DNA of 64,000 nt from Mycobacteroides sp. CBMA 271 (GCF_009729205.1 NZ_VTHB01000001.1:434001-498000); one strand, 5' to 3'. Shown: positions 9,047 through 19,550, numbered from the stretch's first letter. Notes: generated from the letters alone by a model not told the origin. A program made the numbers and translations.

Positions 9047-11569
9047 CTATGTTGCGGGATCGGGCGCCGGCCTAATTCCGGGCGTACCCAGCAGGACCGG
9101 CACCTTCCGCGGGCCGCTGTCATCGAACGCGATAGTCGGATCGGCCTGGTCGGGCGCGTTCACGAACGACACGAAACGACGCAGTTTGTCCTCGTCAGCA
9201 AGTACCGCCGCCCATTCATCGGCGTATCCCTCTACGTGACTGGCCATTGCCGCTTCGAGCTCGTCGGCGATGCCGAGCGAGTCCTCGCACACCACTGCCC
9301 GGATGTGATCCAGGCCGCCCTCGATCGCCTCCTGCCACGGGGCGGTGCGCTGCAGCCGATCCGCGGTGCGAATGTAGAACATCAGGTATCGATCGATGTA
9401 TTTGATGAGCGTCTCTGAATCCAGATCACCGGCAAGCAATTTGGCATGCGCGGGGGTGGCGCCCCCGTTTCCTCCGACGTACAGATTCCAGCCGTTCTCG
9501 GTGGCGATCACACCGACGTCCTTGCCGCGGGCCTCGGCGCATTCTCGCGCGCACCCGGACACGCCCATCTTGAGCTTGTGCGGAGAACGCAGCCCCCGGT
9601 AACGCAATTCGAGCTCGACGGCCATACCCACCGAATCCTGGACCCCGTATCGGCACCAGGTCGATCCCACACAGCTCTTCACGGTGCGCAATGACTTGCC
9701 ATAGGCCTGCCCGGATTCCATCCCGGCGTCGATGAGCCTTTTCCAGATCAGTGGGAGTTGTTCGACGCGTGCACCGAACAGATCGATGCGCTGGCCACCG
9801 GTGACCTTGGTGTACAGCCCGAACTCCAGAGCCACCTCGCCGATTACGATGAGTTTCTCGGGGGTCACCTCCCCACCTGGCATCCGCGGCACTACCGAAT
9901 AGGTGCCGTTTTTCTGAATGTTGGCCAGGAAATGGTCGTTGGTGTCCTGCAGCGCGGCCTGCTCTCCCTCCAGGATGTGATCGCTGGACGTCGAGGCCAG
10001 GATGGATGCGACGGTGGGCTTGCAGATGTCGCAGCCGGTTCCGGTGCCGTGCTTGGCGATCAGTTCCGAGAAGGTCCGGATGCCGGTCACCTGCACTACC
10101 TGGAAGAGCTCGGCACGCGACTGGGCGAAGTGCTCGCACAGCGCCTTGGACTGCTCGACGCCCTGCGCGGCAAGGATCTGCTTGAGCATGGGAATGCAGC
10201 TACCGCAGGATGTTCCGGCGCAGGTTGCCGCCTTGATGGCGGGCACGTCGGTCGCGCCCGCACAGATCGCGCCGCAGATGGCGCCCTTAGTGACCGCGTT
10301 GCACGAGCAGATCTGCGCGTCGTCCGGCAGCGCACCCACCCCGATCTCGGCGCCCGCCGGTGTGATCAGTGAGGCGGGATCGGTGGGCAGCTCCCGGCCG
10401 AGCATCGGCCGCAGGGTGCCGTACGCGCTGGCATCCCCGACAAGGATGCCGCCCAACAGGGTTCGTGCGTCATCGGACACCACCAGCTTGGCGTAGGTGC
10501 CCTTGGTGGCGTCGTTGAAGACGACCTCCAACGCACCGTCAGAGCTGGCGTGGGCGTCACCGAAACTGGCGACGTCCACCCCGAGCAGTTTGAGCTTGGT
10601 GGACAGATCAGCACCCGGAAACTCCGTCTCGCCACCCAGCAGCCGGTCCGCGACGATCTCGGCGGTGGTGTACCCGGGGGCAACCAGGCCATAGCAGCGG
10701 CCCTCGATGGCGGCCACTTCGCCGATCGCATAGATATGCAGATCGCTTGTCTGGCAGCCGAGGTCGGTAAAGATGCCGCCGCGTTCAGCCAGCTCCAGCC
10801 CACATTCGCGGGCCAGCTCGTCACGCGGCCGGATCCCGGCGGAGAACACCAGCACCGAGGCGTCGATCGACGATCCGTCCGACAACTGTACGGAGAGTCC
10901 GCCATCCGGCGAGGTCTCGATGGCCTGCGTGGAGACGCTGGTGTGCACCGTCAACCCCAGATCGGTCACCAAGCGAGTCAGCAGTGCGCCACCACCCTCA
11001 TCCACCTGCAGGTGCATGAGCCGCGGGTTGACCTCCACGATGTGCGGTGTCAATCCCATGAGGCGCAACGCATTCGCCGCCTCCAGCCCGAGCAGTCCAC
11101 CCCCAATGACCACGCCGGGGGCACCGGGTGTTCTGTCGGCGGCGGCCTTGATCGCATCCAGATCGTCCATGGTGCGGTAGACGAAGCAGCCATCGGCGTC
11201 GCCGCCCGGCACCGGAGGCACGAACGGATAGGAACCGGTTGCCATGACGAGGGCGTCATACGCCAGCACGGAACCGGATACGGTGGTGACCGTCTGCTCC
11301 ACCCGGTCGATGCTGACCACCCGGTCCCCCAGGTGAAGCGCAACCATGGGATCCTCGGCGTAGTCGTTGCCGGTGAGCGCCAACGATTCCCGATCCCAGC
11401 CATCGATGTACGAGGACAACCCCACGCGGTCGTATGCGGCATCGGTTTCTTCGCCGAGGACGGTGACCTGCCACTGGTCAGTGGCGTCCCGCTCGCGCAG
11501 CACCTGGACGAACCGGTGGCCCACCATTCCGTGGCCAATGACGACGACTTTCTTGTTCATGACTTTCAC
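9047..11569 (-). CDS. nirB: Assimilatory nitrite reductase large subunit
   Basis: The 840-residue NADH-dependent nitrite reductase catalyses nitrite to ammonium. Domains in order: an FAD/NADH-binding half with dinucleotide motifs near residues 10 and 155; a BFD-type [2Fe-2S] region with Cys421, Cys423, Cys455 and Cys458; and the siroheme/[4Fe-4S] domain with Cys633, Cys639, Cys673 and Cys677. The first possible start is a GTG at 11569 overlapping the narK stop as GTGA; an ATG at 11560 is an alternative. It is the central gene of the narK-nirB-nirD-hemD-chelatase operon. Confidence 0.95.
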   Translation of the reverse strand: MKVMNKKVVVIGHGMVGHRFVQVLRERDATDQWQVTVLGEETDAAYDRVGLSSYIDGWDRESLALTGNDYAEDPMVALHLGDRVVSIDRVEQTVTTVSGSVLAYDALVMATGSYPFVPPVPGGDADGCFVYRTMDDLDAIKAAADRTPGAPGVVIGGGLLGLEAANALRLMGLTPHIVEVNPRLMHLQVDEGGGALLTRLVTDLGLTVHTSVSTQAIETSPDGGLSVQLSDGSSIDASVLVFSAGIRPRDELARECGLELAERGGIFTDLGCQTSDLHIYAIGEVAAIEGRCYGLVAPGYTTAEIVADRLLGGETEFPGADLSTKLKLLGVDVASFGDAHASSDGALEVVFNDATKGTYAKLVVSDDARTLLGGILVGDASAYGTLRPMLGRELPTDPASLITPAGAEIGVGALPDDAQICSCNAVTKGAICGAICAGATDVPAIKAATCAGTSCGSCIPMLKQILAAQGVEQSKALCEHFAQSRAELFQVVQVTGIRTFSELIAKHGTGTGCDICKPTVASILASTSSDHILEGEQAALQDTNDHFLANIQKNGTYSVVPRMPGGEVTPEKLIVIGEVALEFGLYTKVTGGQRIDLFGARVEQLPLIWKRLIDAGMESGQAYGKSLRTVKSCVGSTWCRYGVQDSVGMAVELELRYRGLRSPHKLKMGVSGCARECAEARGKDVGVIATENGWNLYVGGNGGATPAHAKLLAGDLDSETLIKYIDRYLMFYIRTADRLQRTAPWQEAIEGGLDHIRAVVCEDSLGIADELEAAMASHVEGYADEWAAVLADEDKLRRFVSFVNAPDQADPTIAFDDSGPRKVPVLLGTPGIRPAPDPAT

Positions 11570-13011
11570 ACCGCCACTTCATTTTTGGAGCTGGAAACGG
11601 CCGGAACCGCTGCACCGACGGGGCGCCGCACGTAGGCATACCAGGTGACCGCGGCGCAGATGACGTAGAAGGCCAGGAACACCCAGAACGCCATGGTGGC
11701 CGACTTGGCGGCACTGAGATACGAGGCGCGCAGCACCAGGTTGATGGCGACACCACCGAGTGCACCGATAGACCCGGCCACACCGATCAACGCGCCCGAC
11801 ATGGTCCGCGACCAGGCCTCGTCGTGACCGGCGCTACGCGCCTTGGCCGCGAAGATCGACGGAATCATCTTGTATACCGAGCCGTTGCCCAGCCCGGACA
11901 CCACGAACAGGATGATGAACCCGACCACGAACGCGGTCATGGTGGCCCCGGATGGCGCACCGGTCGCGCGGTCGTCGATCGTGCCGGCGGCCACCAAAAT
12001 CCCTGCGCCGAAGATCATCGCGACAAACGCGTAGAGGGTGATCGTGCCGCCGCCGACCCGGTCCGCGAGCCACCCGCCCACCGGCCGGGTGATCGAGCCG
12101 AGCAGCGGCCCGATGAATGCGATCTGGGCCGCATGCAATGACGCCTGCGCCGCTGCCTGGGCCGGAGTGAGGCCGCTGTGGGTCAGTCCGGCAAGGAAGT
12201 TCAACTGCAGCACCTGACCGAACGCGAAACTGAATCCGATGAACGACCCGAAAGTGCCGATGTAGAGGAAGGCAATGATCCAGGAATCCCGGTGCTTCAT
12301 CACGTCGATGAGCGATCGGCCGTCGGTCTTCTGGTCCGCCAGGTTATCCATGAACAGCGCCGCCCCCACGGCGGCGAAGGCAATCAGCACCAGGTAGATC
12401 GCTGCCACCCAGTGCGGCGACCGGTTCCCTGCCGTAGAGATGACGAGCAGGCCGATCACCTGAATCACCGGAACACCAATGTTTCCGCCGCCGGCGTTAA
12501 GCCCGAGCGCCCAGCCCTTGAACCGTTGCGGGTAGAAGGCATTGATGTTGGTCATCGAGGAGGCGAAGTTTCCACCGCCGAATCCGGCGACGGCGGCCAC
12601 GATCATGAAGGTCGTATAGGACGTCTCCGGGTGCCCCATGAAGTACAGCGTCAGCGCAGTCGGAACCGCCAGCACCAAGGCACTGAAGATGGTCCAGTTG
12701 CGCCCACCGAACCATGCGGTGGCGAAGGTGTAGGGCAGCCGCAGCACCGCACCCACCAGGGTCGGCATGGCCACCAGGAAGAACTTCCCGGCCGCGTCAA
12801 TGTGATAGACGTTCTGCGGCATGAACAGGACCATCACCGACCAGATGGACCACACCGAGAACCCGACGTGTTCGGCAATGACCGACCAGATCAGGTTGCG
12901 CCGCGCGACTTTCGCGCCGCCGTTCTCCCATGCGACGACGTCCTCGGGATCCCAGTTCTCAATCCAGCGTTCGCGCCGTGCAATTGGGGCCGCTGCGGTG
13001 TTGTTCGCCAT
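11566..13011 (-). CDS. narK: NarK-family nitrate/nitrite transporter
   Basis: This 481-residue major facilitator family membrane protein has about twelve hydrophobic segments. The nitrate-porter signature appears as the glycine-rich GFGGGNFASSMTNI and the second-half GLGNGSVYKMIP. It imports nitrate, or exchanges nitrate for nitrite, at the inner membrane. It is the first gene of the nitrite-assimilation operon and overlaps nirB by 4 bases. M. tuberculosis NarK3 (Rv0261c) occupies the equivalent place. No nitrate reductase gene is in this window. Confidence 0.93.
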   Translation of the reverse strand: MANNTAAAPIARRERWIENWDPEDVVAWENGGAKVARRNLIWSVIAEHVGFSVWSIWSVMVLFMPQNVYHIDAAGKFFLVAMPTLVGAVLRLPYTFATAWFGGRNWTIFSALVLAVPTALTLYFMGHPETSYTTFMIVAAVAGFGGGNFASSMTNINAFYPQRFKGWALGLNAGGGNIGVPVIQVIGLLVISTAGNRSPHWVAAIYLVLIAFAAVGAALFMDNLADQKTDGRSLIDVMKHRDSWIIAFLYIGTFGSFIGFSFAFGQVLQLNFLAGLTHSGLTPAQAAAQASLHAAQIAFIGPLLGSITRPVGGWLADRVGGGTITLYAFVAMIFGAGILVAAGTIDDRATGAPSGATMTAFVVGFIILFVVSGLGNGSVYKMIPSIFAAKARSAGHDEAWSRTMSGALIGVAGSIGALGGVAINLVLRASYLSAAKSATMAFWVFLAFYVICAAVTWYAYVRRPVGAAVPAVSSSKNEVAV

Positions 13012-13065
13012 GAGAGCACGGTAGGAAATTCTTGTTGCGGCGGCGCTGCTGGCGATGACCGAGCC

Positions 13066-13098
13066 ATCACAACTCGCTCACACGACTCCGTCATGTGA
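13066..13098. promoter_or_regulatory. Possible GlnR-type site upstream of narK
   Basis: Two AC dinucleotides at 13069-13070 and 13080-13081 are spaced by nine bases, the AC-n9-AC form of actinobacterial GlnR sites. Within the same stretch TCACA (13078-13082) and TGTGA (13094-13098) form an inverted repeat. GlnR activates nitrate-assimilation genes in mycobacteria, which makes it a reasonable regulator here. The match is short and degenerate. Confidence 0.3.
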
Positions 13099-13158
13099 CG
13101 GTGAGCAAAGCAAGATTTCCGGCGCGGACGTCACAATGATGCGCCGAAGTGACGTGCG

Positions 13159-14013
13159 TTACAGGGTCAGCCGCACCAGTGCCGCGGTGCGCGCCAGCCC
13201 CGGGAAGGACTGCGACGAGGACCGCGGATGCAGCGCATGCACGGCCAACCGGAAAATCAAGGCCCGCAACAGCATCTGTGGCCACTCCGGCAGCGTCGCC
13301 CACCGCTCGATGAGACCGTCGTCAGCATCACCCCAGGACAGGGCGTCCACGACGGCGACACCGGCCGCCCAGGAAGCGGGCCGCCAGTACGGCGTGATGT
13401 CGGTGATTCCGGGCGCAGCGGCACCCGCGAAAAGCACGGTGCCATACAGATCTCCGTGCACAAGCTGCGGCGGGCTCTTGGTGGGCCGGCGCAGACTCGC
13501 CAATTGGTTGATCAGGTCGATGGATCGCTGGCCATCCGGAGAACCGGGTGACACCCGGGCCGCGGACGGCCAGGACTGCAGCGGCCGGTCTTCCCAGGCC
13601 GCCCTGTCGGCCGCGATGAATACGTCGACATCGGCCCACGGCGCCACCGGAGGCTGCGTCAGAAAGCGGGGACGTTCCAGCTTCGAGGTGGCCTCATGCA
13701 GCCGCACCGACAGCGACACGACCTCGTCGTGCCGCGGCTCGGGCGCGCCCGGGACGAATGTGTCCGCACGCCAACCCGATACGACGTACCGGCCATCGGT
13801 GGAGCGCACCGGCCGAGCCAACCGCACCCCATCGATGAACAACGTGTCTCGCACCTTGGCCGACCAGGCGGCGCGCGCATGGTCGGCTACCAGTGACAAC
13901 ACCACTTCACCGCAGCGCCAGCCGCCCTCCCAGGTCGGGCCGAGCTGGACTGGTTTGACGCCACTGAGCCCGTAAGTCGCGAGCACGTGCTCGGGTGGGC
14001 GGTCCACAGTCAC
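13159..14013 (-). CDS. Conserved actinobacterial protein, kinase-like fold (Rv3205c family)
   Basis: The 284-residue product corresponds by position and content to M. tuberculosis Rv3205c, an actinobacteria-restricted family (TIGR02569). A segment LVHGDLYGTVLF resembles the HGDxxxxNxxx catalytic loop of aminoglycoside-phosphotransferase-like kinases, but the asparagine is not obvious, so activity is uncertain. The GTG at 14013 was chosen because upstream codons in the longer open frame run antisense into moeZ. It lies downstream of moeZ on the same strand, 109 bases away. Function unknown. Confidence 0.82.
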   Translation of the reverse strand: MTVDRPPEHVLATYGLSGVKPVQLGPTWEGGWRCGEVVLSLVADHARAAWSAKVRDTLFIDGVRLARPVRSTDGRYVVSGWRADTFVPGAPEPRHDEVVSLSVRLHEATSKLERPRFLTQPPVAPWADVDVFIAADRAAWEDRPLQSWPSAARVSPGSPDGQRSIDLINQLASLRRPTKSPPQLVHGDLYGTVLFAGAAAPGITDITPYWRPASWAAGVAVVDALSWGDADDGLIERWATLPEWPQMLLRALIFRLAVHALHPRSSSQSFPGLARTAALVRLTL

Positions 14014-14122
14014 GCGGGATACGTTACCGCCTGCAATGAACTGCGTTGTGTTCGCTCGGTGTTCGTGTCGGCGGTCACAGGTGGCACGTCCGTCACATCT
14101 GGCTGTTGCTGATTGCCAATGA

Positions 14123-15295
14123 TCAGTACATGACCATGTCGGGGTCGACCTGTTTGGCCCACGCGGCGATGCCACCCTGCAGGTGCACCGCGTCGGCGAA
14201 TCCCGCCTTCTTGACGGCCACCAGCGCCTCGGCCGACCGGATTCCCGTCTTGCAGTACAGCACCGCCTGACGGTCCTGTGGCAGCTTGGCCAGGCCCTCT
14301 CCGGACTCCAGAACCGACTTGGGCACCAGCTCGGCACCGTCGATATGGACGATGTCCCACTCGACGGGTTCGCGCACGTCGATGAGCGCCACCTTCTTGT
14401 CGGCCAGCAGTTCTCGCAGCTCACGCGGGGTGATGGTGGAATCGGCGACCGCAGCGGAGGCTTCGTCGCTAATGACGCCGCAGAACGCGTCATAGTCGAT
14501 GAGCTCGGTGATCTTCGGCGTGGCCGGATCCTTGCGGATCTTGATAGTGCGGTAGGTCATATCGAGCGCGTCGTACACCATGAGTCGGCCGAGCAGCGTG
14601 TCACCGATGCCGGTGATCAGCTTGATGGCCTCGGTCCCCATCACCGACGCGATGGAGGCGCACAGAATGCCCAACACACCGCCCTCGGCGCAGGACGGCA
14701 CCATGCCCGGGGGCGGCGGCTCGGGGTACAGATCGCGGTAATTCAGGCCAAGCCCGTCGGGCGCGTCTTCCCAGAAAACCGATACCTGGCCCTCAAAGCG
14801 GTAGATGGAACCCCACACGTAGGGCTTGTGCGCCAACACTGCGGCGTCGTTGACGAGATAACGCGTCGCGAAGTTGTCGGTGCCGTCCAGGATCAGGTCG
14901 TACTGCTTGAACAGATTGACCGCGTTGTCCGGGTCCAGCCGCAGCTCATGGAGGCGCACCTCGACGAGCGGATTGATCTCCAAGACCGAATCACGTGCGC
15001 TCTGCGCCTTGGACCTGCCGATATCGGACTGACCGTGGATGATCTGGCGCTGCAGGTTGGATTCGTCGACCACGTCGAACTCGACGATGCCGATGGTGCC
15101 GACTCCCGCGGCAGCCAAGTACAGCAACGTCGGCGAGCCGAGTCCACCGGCGCCAACGACCAGCACCTTGGCGTTTTTGAGGCGTTTCTGCCCGTCGACG
15201 CCGAGGTCGGGGATGATCAGATGCCGGCTGTACCGGGCGACTTCTTCGCGGGTCAGATCCGCGGCGGGACTTACCAACGGCGGCAATGTGGGCAC
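14123..15295 (-). CDS. moeZ: MoeZ, E1-like adenylyltransferase with rhodanese domain
   Basis: The 390-residue fusion activates ubiquitin-like sulfur carriers by adenylation and thiocarboxylation. The N-terminal ThiF/MoeB domain has the nucleotide motif VVGAGGLGS near residues 46-54 and an RQIIH segment. The C-terminal rhodanese domain carries an active-site loop with Cys348 (CKTGIRS). In M. tuberculosis, MoeZ (Rv3206c) serves CysO-dependent cysteine synthesis and molybdopterin synthesis. The GTG at 15295 is preceded by AGGAG at good spacing. Confidence 0.94.
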   Translation of the reverse strand: MPTLPPLVSPAADLTREEVARYSRHLIIPDLGVDGQKRLKNAKVLVVGAGGLGSPTLLYLAAAGVGTIGIVEFDVVDESNLQRQIIHGQSDIGRSKAQSARDSVLEINPLVEVRLHELRLDPDNAVNLFKQYDLILDGTDNFATRYLVNDAAVLAHKPYVWGSIYRFEGQVSVFWEDAPDGLGLNYRDLYPEPPPPGMVPSCAEGGVLGILCASIASVMGTEAIKLITGIGDTLLGRLMVYDALDMTYRTIKIRKDPATPKITELIDYDAFCGVISDEASAAVADSTITPRELRELLADKKVALIDVREPVEWDIVHIDGAELVPKSVLESGEGLAKLPQDRQAVLYCKTGIRSAEALVAVKKAGFADAVHLQGGIAAWAKQVDPDMVMY

Positions 15296-15364
15296 CGTGA
15301 CTCCTGAGGTGGTGGGAGGGCTACAGCAGCATCAACAGTATCGGGATGCCAACCCTTCCCCGAG

Positions 15365-16417
15365 TCAGGACTGCTGGTAGGCACGCACCGCCGCGGTGAT
15401 GTTCTTCTCCGCGACAGCGCAGTTCTTCCCACGGGCCATATCCGTCGTTATCGCCGCCACCCAGGTCTGCTCGAACGGGCCGGGGACAGGCTTGTCGTTA
15501 CCCACCAGCGCGATGTAGCTGCAGGCCTTCGCCTTGAAGTACGTCGGAACTCCCAGGATGTTTGCGTTGGGCTGCCCGTCGTAGGCCATGTCCCGCGTAC
15601 CGAGCATCCTGAATGCGATCGACTCGATGTCGTCCGTCGTGGTCTCCCCAAGATCACGGAACAGGCACCTCGTCGGGTCGTCCGCTCCGAACGGCGACTT
15701 GCCGCCGACGAGGACCTCGATGCTTCGATCTCTGCCCACCTCGTTGAGAGCCGCGCACGGATCCAATGTCATCAGCTTGGTCAGCGTGCTCCGCGTTGAC
15801 GAGGCCAACGGCGCCTTGGACTTTGCGAACTCCCGTGACGCATCGATCACCGGGCGCGCCAACGGGCACAGGGCCGCACCACCGCCGGGACCGCTGAGTC
15901 CCGGCTGCGAGAAGGTGTACTTGACGTATTCGGGACGCCCGTTTGGGTCGACCCAGCCGGACTCAACCCAGAAGTCGCACATGGACAACGCCGCTTTCTC
16001 ACGTTCCGACGGTACGGCCACCTCACGTGCCCCGAACCCGATGGAGCCGAACGTCGGCGTGGGAGGTTTCGGCTGACCGGGCGGCGGCAGATCAAGCGAG
16101 GGATCCCGATAGGCCACAGCACACCTGTCGCCGAACCCCCCGAAGGACTTGATCTCACCGAACCGGCCGACGATGGCGGGATCGATGAGCGCGCAGGAGT
16201 CGATGCCGCGCACCTCGTCAAAGTGCGCCAGATACTGCCGTGTGGTCGGGTCCAGTTTGTCTCGGTACGAGGGCCGCGGCGGGGTCGACGTCATATCCGT
16301 CGCCGTGGACTGTGCCCCCGGTTTCACCGATCGAGAATCGCCGTCGACAACCTCGGTGCAGCCGGCGAGCATGGCGATGGCCACACACATGACGGCCGGC
16401 ACCCACAGCCACTTCAT
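15365..16417 (-). CDS. DUF3558-family lipoprotein
   Basis: The 350-residue secreted lipoprotein begins with a signal peptide ending in the lipobox LAGC at about residues 17-20. The mature part fits the DUF3558 family: a proline/threonine linker, then two repeated halves each with a DPC or DSC motif (IDSCALIDP and LDPCAAL). It is paralogous to the genes at 27787 and 28866, sharing the SYRxxLD start and the DEVR and (I/V)xFGxR segments. It lies 69 bases upstream of moeZ and 30 bases downstream of the metalloprotease gene. M. tuberculosis has no gene at this point between Rv3206c and Rv3207c. Function unknown. Confidence 0.85.
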   Translation of the reverse strand: MKWLWVPAVMCVAIAMLAGCTEVVDGDSRSVKPGAQSTATDMTSTPPRPSYRDKLDPTTRQYLAHFDEVRGIDSCALIDPAIVGRFGEIKSFGGFGDRCAVAYRDPSLDLPPPGQPKPPTPTFGSIGFGAREVAVPSEREKAALSMCDFWVESGWVDPNGRPEYVKYTFSQPGLSGPGGGAALCPLARPVIDASREFAKSKAPLASSTRSTLTKLMTLDPCAALNEVGRDRSIEVLVGGKSPFGADDPTRCLFRDLGETTTDDIESIAFRMLGTRDMAYDGQPNANILGVPTYFKAKACSYIALVGNDKPVPGPFEQTWVAAITTDMARGKNCAVAEKNITAAVRAYQQS

Positions 16418-16447
16418 GACGCCCCCCTTGAGCGATGACTTCTGCCG

Positions 16448-17548
16448 CTACGGAATGGGATACGGCCAGGGATTGGTGCGGCAGGTCTTGCCGTCGGGCT
16501 TGATCGAATCGGGATCGAACTTTGCCGCAACGTCATTGCTGGTGCTGAATGTCTGCTGCATCATCACCGGCGCCAACTGTTGGTCCTGCTCACAGGGCTC
16601 ATGGCTCCGATAGCCGATGGCGTGTCCCACTTCGTGGTTGATCACGTACTGCCGATAAGACGTGATGTCACCCTGGAATGGGACGGCGCCGCGCACCCAC
16701 CGCGCCTCATTGATGAAAACGCGCTGCTCGCCGTTCTCACCGTATCGTGGGTTGTAGCAGGAGGATTCGAGTTGAATCTCGTATCCACACCCCTCGCGCA
16801 CCGTGTCGGGCGAGGTCAGGGAGATCCGGAAATCGGGCTTGCCCGAATCGGTCCGGATGAATCCGAATTGCGGATTGTGCGTCCAGCTCTTCTGGCTGGC
16901 CAAGGTCTGCGTCGCCATGCGCGCAAACGCCTCGTCGCCGCCGAAACCCATGGTGTCCATGCCGTCCTCGACCTCGATGGTGTACGTGAACACCTTCGCG
17001 GCACCCGTACCGATCTGGGGAGTCGTACCCGGCACGATGTGCCAGGACTTGGCACCCTGGGCGGTGAAGGGCTCCCCCTCGGGCAGCACACCGTCGGGCA
17101 GGCTCGCGTCGAACTGGGTCAGCCCCTTGGGCGGGGCGCCAATAATGGTGTCGCCGAGAGCCCCGATCGAGGGCGGATCGGCGACGGGCTCATTGGGGCC
17201 GTCAGCACCACCGTGAGTGTGTTCACTCTGCGTGACGGTCTGATATCCGACGAAGACCGTCAAGGCCACCAGCAGCGGGATGGCGTACGCGCGCCATCCA
17301 TAGGTGGAGATGAAACGGCCGAGCCAGGTCTGCTTACGCCAGCGGTCACGATCACGACGATCGGAGCGGACGCGTCCGCTTCCCTCGGCGAGCGGATCTC
17401 GCTGGGCGCGCAATGGCTCATAGCGTTGAGAGGACTCCTGCACGGGTAGCCGACTCATGGATAAGCCGCTGGCGCGAGGACCTTCTTCGGTCATGGTTTC
17501 TGGCATGGACCTACGATTATGCGCCCATTGGTGCCGGTCGTAGGTCAC
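16448..17548 (-). CDS. Membrane-anchored zinc metalloprotease-like protein (DUF3152)
   Basis: The 366-residue protein corresponds to M. tuberculosis Rv3207c. A basic cytoplasmic segment is followed by one membrane helix at about residues 86-104, then a large extracytoplasmic domain. The zinc-binding motif HEVGHAIGY and a downstream HEPCEQ segment suit a metzincin-like peptidase of the DUF3152 family. Starts are uncertain: GTG 17548 gives this length, and ATGs at 17506 and 17494 are possible; a weak AGG lies before 17506. It is divergent from the TetR gene across about 155 bases. Confidence 0.85.
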   Translation of the reverse strand: MTYDRHQWAHNRRSMPETMTEEGPRASGLSMSRLPVQESSQRYEPLRAQRDPLAEGSGRVRSDRRDRDRWRKQTWLGRFISTYGWRAYAIPLLVALTVFVGYQTVTQSEHTHGGADGPNEPVADPPSIGALGDTIIGAPPKGLTQFDASLPDGVLPEGEPFTAQGAKSWHIVPGTTPQIGTGAAKVFTYTIEVEDGMDTMGFGGDEAFARMATQTLASQKSWTHNPQFGFIRTDSGKPDFRISLTSPDTVREGCGYEIQLESSCYNPRYGENGEQRVFINEARWVRGAVPFQGDITSYRQYVINHEVGHAIGYRSHEPCEQDQQLAPVMMQQTFSTSNDVAAKFDPDSIKPDGKTCRTNPWPYPIP

Positions 17549-17701
17549 CGAGCAAGAATGGCATAGCGACAGGCCAACACGCCTCGGGCACGCCGCCGGG
17601 GGTCAGGAGTACTGTCTGTAGTTCGGGTCCAAGCGGATTGGATGGCCGCTTGAGTGAGATGGCGCAGGCGCCCACTGAGGCGCGTGCGTGTAGAGGATTA
17701 G

Positions 17702-18391
<690 letters not shown>

Positions 18392-18424
18392 GCTGCGGCG
18401 AGCCGGTGTCGATACCCGGGAAAA

Positions 18425-18649
18425 TCAGCCCGAGAAACCAACGCGTCGCGCGTCGGCAACGCCGATCTCCACGTACGCAATCCTGGCGGCCGCGACCAGG
18501 TACTTCCGGCCCTTCTCGTCAGTGAGGCTCAACACATCGGATTCCTTGGCCAGCGCCGCGGATACGACCTTTTCGACGTCAGCCGGGGCCTGATCACTGG
18601 AAATGACCAGCTCGCGCGGGCTATCTGTGACACCGATCTTGATCTCCAC
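18425..18649 (-). CDS. DUF3107 small protein (TB9.4-like)
   Basis: The 74-residue soluble protein starts MEIKIGVTDS and matches the DUF3107 family, represented in M. tuberculosis by Rv3208A (TB9.4). No catalytic motif is visible. It is convergent with the TetR gene, with 33 bases between them, as in M. tuberculosis. Function unknown. Confidence 0.88.
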   Translation of the reverse strand: MEIKIGVTDSPRELVISSDQAPADVEKVVSAALAKESDVLSLTDEKGRKYLVAAARIAYVEIGVADARRVGFSG

Positions 18650-18792
18650 AGGGCACCTTCCAAGTCATCGAGCGTGTACTGCAGAGATTAGCCGACGCGG
18701 TTGTAGCCGACACACCTCGGATGAGCGCCGCCGCCCATCAATCACAGCAGTAACATCAGCATCAGGTTTCACATTGAGAAGAGGCGCTGCTC

Positions 18793-19521
18793 ATGGTCGG
18801 TTATCGCGGAGATTCTCGGCGCTCAAGCGACTACGAGCCCTACGACGACCCGTACGACTCCGAGACCACGCCCCAGTACGCCGGTTACTCGGGTCTGGAC
18901 GAGGACTACGAGTACCGGCCGCCGGGTTCCAACGAGAACTGGAAATGGGTCGCGTCGATTGCCGCGGCGGTGTTCACCATCGCCGTGATCGCGACGGCGG
19001 TTGTACTGAGCGGCGGCAACGACAGGGGTGCGGCGGTCGCCGTCACCACACCGGTGTCCTCGCTGACACCGGTGACCACCACTCCCCCTCCGCCGCAGCC
19101 GTCTGCCACGTCGGTGAAGCCGTCGACAACGACAGTGACCTCGACCCCTGCCGCCGAGACGCCCAGCACGGCCCCGTCCACGGAGGCGCCTCCGCCCGAG
19201 CCGCCACCGTCCAATCCGATGCTGCCGCCGGAAGGCCAGCGGCCCATTTCACCCGCGGCGTTCGTGTACTACGTGACGGGCAATCAGACGCCCGGCGACC
19301 TGCTGACGATCACCTACACCGACGGATATGGCCAGGCGCGCACCGTTCTTGGGGCCTCGCTGCCGTGGACGATGATCGTGAATCCCTCACCCGGCATCGT
19401 CGGCGGCTCGATCACGGCGACGAGCTTCGCGAGCCAGGTCAACTGCTCGATCAGCAACAGCGAGAACCAGATGCTCGCGGTGCAGAGCAACAACAGCATC
19501 ATCGCCCGCTGCGCGAAGTAG
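18793..19521 (+). CDS. MmpS-like single-pass membrane protein (Rv3209-like)
   Basis: The 242-residue protein has an acidic, tyrosine-rich cytoplasmic N-terminus, one membrane helix at about residues 54-72, a long Thr/Pro-rich linker (residues about 85-145), and a C-terminal domain of about 90 residues resembling the extracytoplasmic domain of MmpS proteins. Position matches M. tuberculosis Rv3209. An AGAAGAGG stretch precedes the ATG. No MmpL partner is nearby. This is the last conserved gene before the accessory island. Confidence 0.8.
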   Translation: MVGYRGDSRRSSDYEPYDDPYDSETTPQYAGYSGLDEDYEYRPPGSNENWKWVASIAAAVFTIAVIATAVVLSGGNDRGAAVAVTTPVSSLTPVTTTPPPPQPSATSVKPSTTTVTSTPAAETPSTAPSTEAPPPEPPPSNPMLPPEGQRPISPAAFVYYVTGNQTPGDLLTITYTDGYGQARTVLGASLPWTMIVNPSPGIVGGSITATSFASQVNCSISNSENQMLAVQSNNSIIARCAK

Positions 19522-19550
19522 ATCCGCTTCCGCAGACGAATGGGCATCCG

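Noticed and set aside
13078..13098. TCACA...TGTGA inverted repeat as a CRP site
   Set aside because: The half-sites are in the reverse order and spacing (11 bases) compared with the CRP consensus TGTGA-N6-TCACA.
14014..14493. N-terminal extension of the Rv3205c-like gene
   Set aside because: The extension overlaps moeZ in another frame on the same strand and is not protein-like; the GTG at 14013 fits the family.
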